Shown here: positions 59,701 through 64,000 of the stretch, piece by piece | Numbering within the stretch: the stretch's first letter is position 1 | Layout: each line of letters starts with the position of its first letter | Origin: Agelas oroides | Taxonomy: Eukaryota > Porifera > Demospongiae > Agelasida > Agelasidae | Direction of reading: 5' to 3' | NCBI GenBank assembly: GCA_949130485.1 | Contig: OX422195.1 | Location: 6,353,066 to 6,417,065, forward strand | Length of the DNA stretch: 64,000 bases | Notes under the pieces: generated by a model | The model's database searches: none | What the model saw: only the letters and a program-made list of their open reading frames with translations | Told to the model about the DNA's origin: nothing | Position numbers and translations under genes: made by a program

Positions 59701-62700
59701 GTACGTAGGCATATTTCATGTTTTGGTCATGACTGGGTTAGTGGGGTTTCAGTCAGGATGGACATACAGTACTAACTTCATCGATGATAGTATCCATTAC
59801 ATACTTCCTATGTCCATGGACATTTATATATAGGCACATCTCAGTGTGATGGATATACATGCATTATGTACAAACATATTTTTGGTACATACATCTTTGC
59901 AATATTGATCAGTGTAAGGGAAGACTTTGGAGATAGAGAAAGAGTAGAGTCAGATCACTTGAGCAATCCCTAAATATATATCTAACAAAATATGCTGTAG
60001 CATATGATTTTTGCTCCTTGTTTTCTGTGCAGCCTGTCCCTCGTCCAAGAAGTCCACTACCACTCACCAAGATGGCTACAATTAAGCGCAGTGAGCTGGT
60101 GTTTGAGGAGCAATTAGGAATGGGAGCATCTGCAACAGTCTATAAAGGCATCTGGGAGACAAAGAACATGACTGTAGCAATCAAGAGTTTGGCCCAAAGA
60201 TTTTCCAGCAGCGAGGTTTGATTTTAAATGTATTACACTGTTAGACCATAGCATAAGCTTTACTTGTGCATGTAAAACACTTGTTTTTGGATTTCATGCA
60301 ACTCTTCAGCTACTAGTAGTAGCTTTTTTGCCCACCAATTTCTATGATGTCATCTCTATATGAGCTCTTCTGACCACACCCTTTCTTTTAATCTCAAACT
60401 GTAACAGACACTTGTTTCACTTGCTAGGTTTCACTACCAGATACTTTTCTATTTATTCAGTTGGAGGTTCTGAAATTGGTGAATCACCCCAATCTCCTTC
60501 GCTTCTATGGGACTGTAATAGAACCACCCACATTCTGCATTGTGACAGGTTATAGTTACTACTGTCAGTTAACTCCACAACTTATCTCAACCTTTTAATG
60601 CTGATTAAATTACTTCCAGTCCATATTTGCCAACTCAACCCTCTGATTGGTTTATTTCATTGCAGAGTATGTGGAGCAAGGAGCCCTCTTTGATATTCTT
60701 CATCAGAATGAGTTTAACTCCGGTCGAAATCTCATGTGGGCAAGACAGATTGCTGCTGGTAAGTACATTCATGTGACTAAGCTTTTAGCTGTTGTGTTGA
60801 TGGTAACATTTCTTTTGCCTTGACTAATAGGTATGAAGTATCTCCACTTTGATGTCCCGGGCCGAGAGGTGATTCACAGGGATCTGAAGTCAAAGAATGG
60901 TATTACACCATTTTCAGTCTAGACCAACACATCTAAAAATAGTTGACTATAGCTGTCCTGCCTTCAGCTTTTACATTCAGTGGTGTTGCCATCAGTTTGT
61001 AACTTGGATCCTTTGTGCACCGTCTGTTCATGTAGTAGGATGAGCGTTTTCTGATTTGGCACTTAAACTAGCTACATTAAGCATTGCTTCACAGATTTTT
61101 TTGTTCTGAATTCCTCAGTTCTAGTTGCTGCTGACAATACAGTGAAGGTCAGTTAGAGGATACATACTAATTTACACACTGAATATACCTACCACACTGT
61201 ACTTTAAAATTTCTTTCCTATAGATCTGTGACTTTGGTTCTTCAAAACTTCGTGATCAGCTACCAGGAATGAGTATCCACACAATCACTAAGGGGGTTGG
61301 AACTCCAAGATGGATGGCTCCAGAGGTGTGTGTACACCTATAACACTGTCCTTGTTGCCAAGACACCAAAGAAGAAAATATGTGTAGAGTGTTACAGTCA
61401 GTATTGAGTCTAGTACACTATAATTTCCGAATTACTGGCATGGACTCAAAATTATAAGCATATAGAGGTCCGTATGCATGTACAGGTTGGCATATGGATG
61501 CACAAAGTCTGAGCACCTCTCATGTAACCTTGATATTGTATTTAACTTTACTCTTCATACAGTCTACAATTTTACATATGTGTTTGTACAAAGGTGCTAG
61601 AGAACAAGCCCATCTCCAAGCAGTGTGATGTCTACTCCTATGGCATAGTGGTTTGGGAGCTGCTTACACACAAGATTCCTTTTGAGGAAGCTGGCACTGA
61701 TCATGAGTTACACAAGATGGTGGTAATGGACAAAAAGGTCAGTGTTTACTGGTTTTCAGTCTTTTTCCATCTTCATTTGTTAATTTTTGCAGAGATATAG
61801 TCTCATTCCCAGATCTTCAGTAAATTAGGATCTGGGAATGAGACTGGAGGTGGAGAGAATATATACTGTATATGGAAGTGGATGATTGAATCAGGAATTG
61901 CACCCAACATGTAGATATCTTTTTTTCAATTGTTTTATATAGTGCTGCACATAATAGTGGGAGGGGGAATGTAATTTACTTTGCTACAGCGACCTTCAAT
62001 TCCAGAGGATTGTTCACCTGCACTTGCTAATATGCTGAGGAAGTGCTGGGACTCCAATTCAACAGTAAGCATTGTGAAAAGCAATTGCATTTAGCAGCAG
62101 TGAAGAAGTAGTGTTATATTTTTGTTTCAACATGTTTGTGATAGCTAGACACATTTGTACGTTACCATTCCCCACATCTGGTTGATTGTTTGAAGAGCAC
62201 ATTCAGAAAAAGTGTATTAGAAGGGCCCAGATGAATGTTGTTCCTGGAAGCAACTATTTACACATCTGTACATTGGTGTAGTAAATGACTGGAACGAAAG
62301 CTGAAACTGTCACATAGCATCAAAATTTATTAGCACTCAACTGCTCAAGTTGCCAGAGAATGATGTCAGTGTTTTCTGTATGTATTTACTGGTTGCTAAA
62401 ATGTGTATTTTTTCAGACACAGCTATGTATGTATGTTTGTGAAGTTTAGAATGTAATGATGGACACAGAGGCTTTCATACCAATTTGGATTTCTGCTGCA
62501 AAGGGTAGCCACTTTCATGTTGCTGAGTGCAAGTATTCATTGCCCTACATAGCTACACCCTCATTGCTGAGTTACAGGCTAGGCCCTACTCATTTTCTTT
62601 GTTCGTGGATAGTGGAAAAGAGTTGAATCAGTGTCCAGCCACTTGCAGTTAGCTACAAAGACAGAAGCACTAATCACTGAAAATTGTTGTTGATGTAGTC

Positions 62701-63390
62701 ACTGCAGTTGGTTTCACTAATCACTGAAAATTGTTGTTGATGTAGTCACTGCAGTTGGTTTCACTACCCTGGTTTTGTGTAGTGTTTAGCATGATATCTG
62801 CTTATTGATATGCAATGTTATTTGCTTGTAGCTTCGGCCTGAGTTCACTGAGATTGTTTCAAACATGGAGTGCTTGCCAGAGATGAATGTGGTCAAAGGT
62901 ATGGAGTAGATTAGCCTTTTTCCCATGCCTTCATATGAAAGTGGAAAGTGCCCACATTGTGTTGTTTGTTTTGAAGCATGGGAACAAGCCTACCAGTTGG
63001 TATAATGCATTTGTAGATATCACCAATAGCTACATGTAGTTTATAGTAAAGTATGTGTGTGATTACTATATCTTGATGTTTAATAGCACCTACAAAGCTG
63101 CCAACTCAGCTGCAGACTTCTTCTCAGAGTTTTGTTGATGTGGAGGTAAGTTGGTTTTCTTGCCTCACATTAGCTATTGATGCTGGCAGTACTTCATTGC
63201 TCCATTTCACCACAATCTCTTTGTATGAATGGGATGCCTGATTGGTGTGATGGGCTAGGAATTACATCATGGGAAGACAGTATATGTTTGGATATCCTCA
63301 CCTTCCTTAACCTGACTTTGTAAATTCTCTCAGGCTGAGCATCTGATGGTTCCGGCAAAACAACCTGTTCCTCTGCCAAGAAGTATGAAG
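54732..63390 (+). CDS. ZAK/MLTK-like gene: tandem pseudokinase and kinase, 3' end outside window
   Basis: A TKL-group protein kinase closest in motif content to ZAK/MLTK (MAP3K20). 22 exons, all GT/AG and in phase: 54732-54872, 55270-55357, 57373-57465, 57529-57597, 57737-57765, 57847-57939, 58305-58439, 58912-58986, 59199-59265, 59439-59485, 59644-59700; then 60033-60215, 60461-60548, 60666-60758, 60831-60899, 61119-61147, 61224-61325, 61594-61737, 61990-62064, 62832-62898, 63087-63145, 63334-63390. 620 residues are visible. The start MATIEYSDLVFEEQLGRG is taken because a TTAA element ends 41 bp upstream and no earlier exon is seen. Exon 11 and exon 12 join in phase 0 (PLPRSPK/PVPRPRSPLP), so one protein is likely, though the second module has its own MATIKRSEL and could also start alone. 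Confidence 0.88.
56195..56505 (+). mobile_element. Zinc-ribbon element, copy 2 (short)
   Basis: In kinase intron 2. It matches copy 1 from TCTGGACCACGTGGCTAG through MPPTKVCPQC coding sequence, then jumps to the right arm (GAATGAATTGATATCGAAAGG) and ends GCTGCGCCGAGGGTTTAG. It lacks the nested TTAA element and the left hairpin end. The rest of this 2-kb intron shows only a 38-bp palindrome at 56837. Confidence 0.65.
56837..56874. repeat. 38-bp palindrome in kinase intron 2
   Basis: GTCAGAACAGCTACTA and its exact inverse TAGTAGCTGTTCTGAC around GTATAA. No target duplication was seen, and the ends differ from both palindrome families described here. Confidence 0.8.
59283..59350. mobile_element. 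TAGCC palindromic element, module 1 intron 9
   Basis: TAGCCTAGCTCCCATGCCT on the left and AAGGCTTGGGAACAG on the right, diverged inverted ends. It lies 17 bp after the exon 9 donor, the same place as the element at 62912 in module 2. Confidence 0.65.
60033..63390 (+). CDS. Module 2: complete ZAK-like kinase domain
   Basis: 322 residues. Glycine loop LGMGASATVYKG, VAIK (VAIKSLAQ), EVLKLVNHPNLLRFYG, TEYVEQGALFDILHQ-type hinge, HRDLKSKN, ICDFGSSKL, GTPRWMAPE, QCDVYSYGIVVWELLTHKIP and RKCWDSNST...LRPEFTEIV are all present, so it should be active. Every intron falls at the same position and phase as in module 1, which shows direct exon-block duplication. Linker exons 63087-63145 (LPTQLQTSSQSFVDVE) and 63334-63390 (AEHLMVPAKQPVPLPRSMK) repeat those of module 1, and the last ends in phase 0, so a third module may follow outside. 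Confidence 0.9.
61798..61846. mobile_element. TAGTCTCATTCCC palindrome, module 2 intron 7
   Basis: TAGTCTCATTCCCAGATC and GGATCTGGGAATGAGACT around a short loop. It is absent from the matching intron of module 1, so it came after the duplication. A related pair of ends is at 51633 and 51712. Confidence 0.7.
62680..62770. repeat. 47-bp tandem duplication, kinase intron
   Basis: CACTAATCACTGAAAATTG through GCAGTTGGTTT occurs twice in a row without change, in the intron before exon 62832. No function seen. Confidence 0.9.
62912..62992. mobile_element. TAGCC palindromic element, module 2 intron 9
   Basis: TAGCCTTTTTCCCATGCCT on the left and GCATGGGAACAAGCCTA on the right. It is 14 bp past the exon 9 donor, in the same place as the module 1 copy at 59283, with recognisably shared left ends and diverged centres. 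Confidence 0.7.
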
Positions 63391-64000
63391 GTACTAATAA
63401 ACAGTAGTGTAGTATTACTGAAGGTACAAAAGAGACACAAAAATATCTGTGATTGGCGCTCTACCATACCACCATGTTCCAAAATCTGAACTCTCAAATA
63501 ACCTCAAATTTAGTAGACAAAATGTTATGCAATCAATCTGGGATCCTTTCATGATGCACAACATATGCTAGCTTGCCTATGGTTTCACATAGAGAAAGTG
63601 ACAGAATCTGCTAGCGCTCTCCTCTCTTTTCTTGAGCCTTGCTAGCCTTGTTCCTCTTCGGGCCTGGGAACAAGGGTAGAGCCTTCCTTGCCTAACTACC
63701 GTAAGCTCCCGAAAATACACCCCCACTACTTTGATGCAAAAATGAGTAAGGGGGCGTTTGTTCGAATATTCAATTAGTCCCGTGCATACGTCCCCATGGT
63801 TTCTCGCGATGTTTTTGCTCAAGTTTAATAATTACGATGACTCTCTGGAAGAACGGTCAGCAGCTTTGTTGAATGTGTACTATGAGAAATCAGTGGAGCT
63901 TGTGATGATACTAAGCTGAGAGGCATCAAAGCAAGTTGCTTTCTTGGTGGTGACAGGGGGTGACCCCACATAAGCTTGTACTGTGAGCAACGAAAACCTT
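63391..64000. other. Kinase intron running off the window
   Basis: Holds a small TAGCCTTGTTCC...GGGAACAAGGGTA palindrome (63643-63677) and the left end of what may be another MITE (ACCGTAAGCTCCCGAAAATA, 63699). No exon was recognised before the right edge. Confidence 0.5.

Noticed and set aside
60072-63390. Two separate kinase genes, the second starting at MATIKRSEL
   Set aside because: Exon 60033-60215 has a good acceptor and coding sequence before that ATG, in phase with the last exon of module 1. One gene is more likely, though an internal start cannot be excluded.

Overview
The window looks like nuclear DNA of an early-branching animal, most likely a demosponge. The phylum is inferred from the metazoan genes, the dense introns and the style of the transposons; no marker fixes the species. 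Two host genes are readable, both on the + strand, and both were assembled here exon by exon from splice sites, reading phase and homology.

(1) Positions 1151-38046 hold the 3' part of a type-I ferlin (dysferlin/myoferlin class, a membrane-fusion and repair protein). I find 46 exons in one unbroken reading phase, about 1937 residues. They run from the linker before C2B through C2B, FerI, C2C, FerA-like helices, FerB, the DysF region, C2D, C2E, C2F and C2G to a C-terminal membrane anchor. C2A lies upstream of the window.

(2) Positions 54732-63390 hold the start of a ZAK/MLTK-like (TKL group) kinase gene with two tandem kinase modules of 11 exons each. The first has lost the HRD and DFG aspartates and is a predicted pseudokinase; the second is complete. 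The phase continues past the last exon, so the gene goes on beyond the window.

Between and inside these genes the DNA is dominated by repeats. Ferlin introns carry GT/CA arrays that run right up to splice sites, minisatellites of 32, 38-40, 37, 48, 61 and 150 bp, TA-flanked MITEs, fold-back elements and at least six Helitron-like insertions. Positions 38.9-54.7 kb are a transposon graveyard: a decayed Helitron-type reading frame (PHD finger, repeats, DUF6570-like) on the - strand, a 3.6-kb inverted-repeat element, a zinc-ribbon element, three copies of a TTAA-flanked element (one in circularly permuted order), and two Helitrons nested one in the other.

The most unusual signals are two families of tiny palindromic insertions (22-43 bp with CATAGAT ends; 27-588 bp with TAGCCTCGT ends). 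Each has its own target duplication, and the first shares only its ends while its core differs in every copy. The Helitron family has terminal hairpins that vary in sequence yet keep pairing, and one member has a natural empty-site control in the minisatellite it entered. An antisense fragment of the kinase gene's own first exon lies about 180 bp upstream of that exon, inside a transposon copy. I see no tRNA, rRNA, CRISPR array or bacterial operon.
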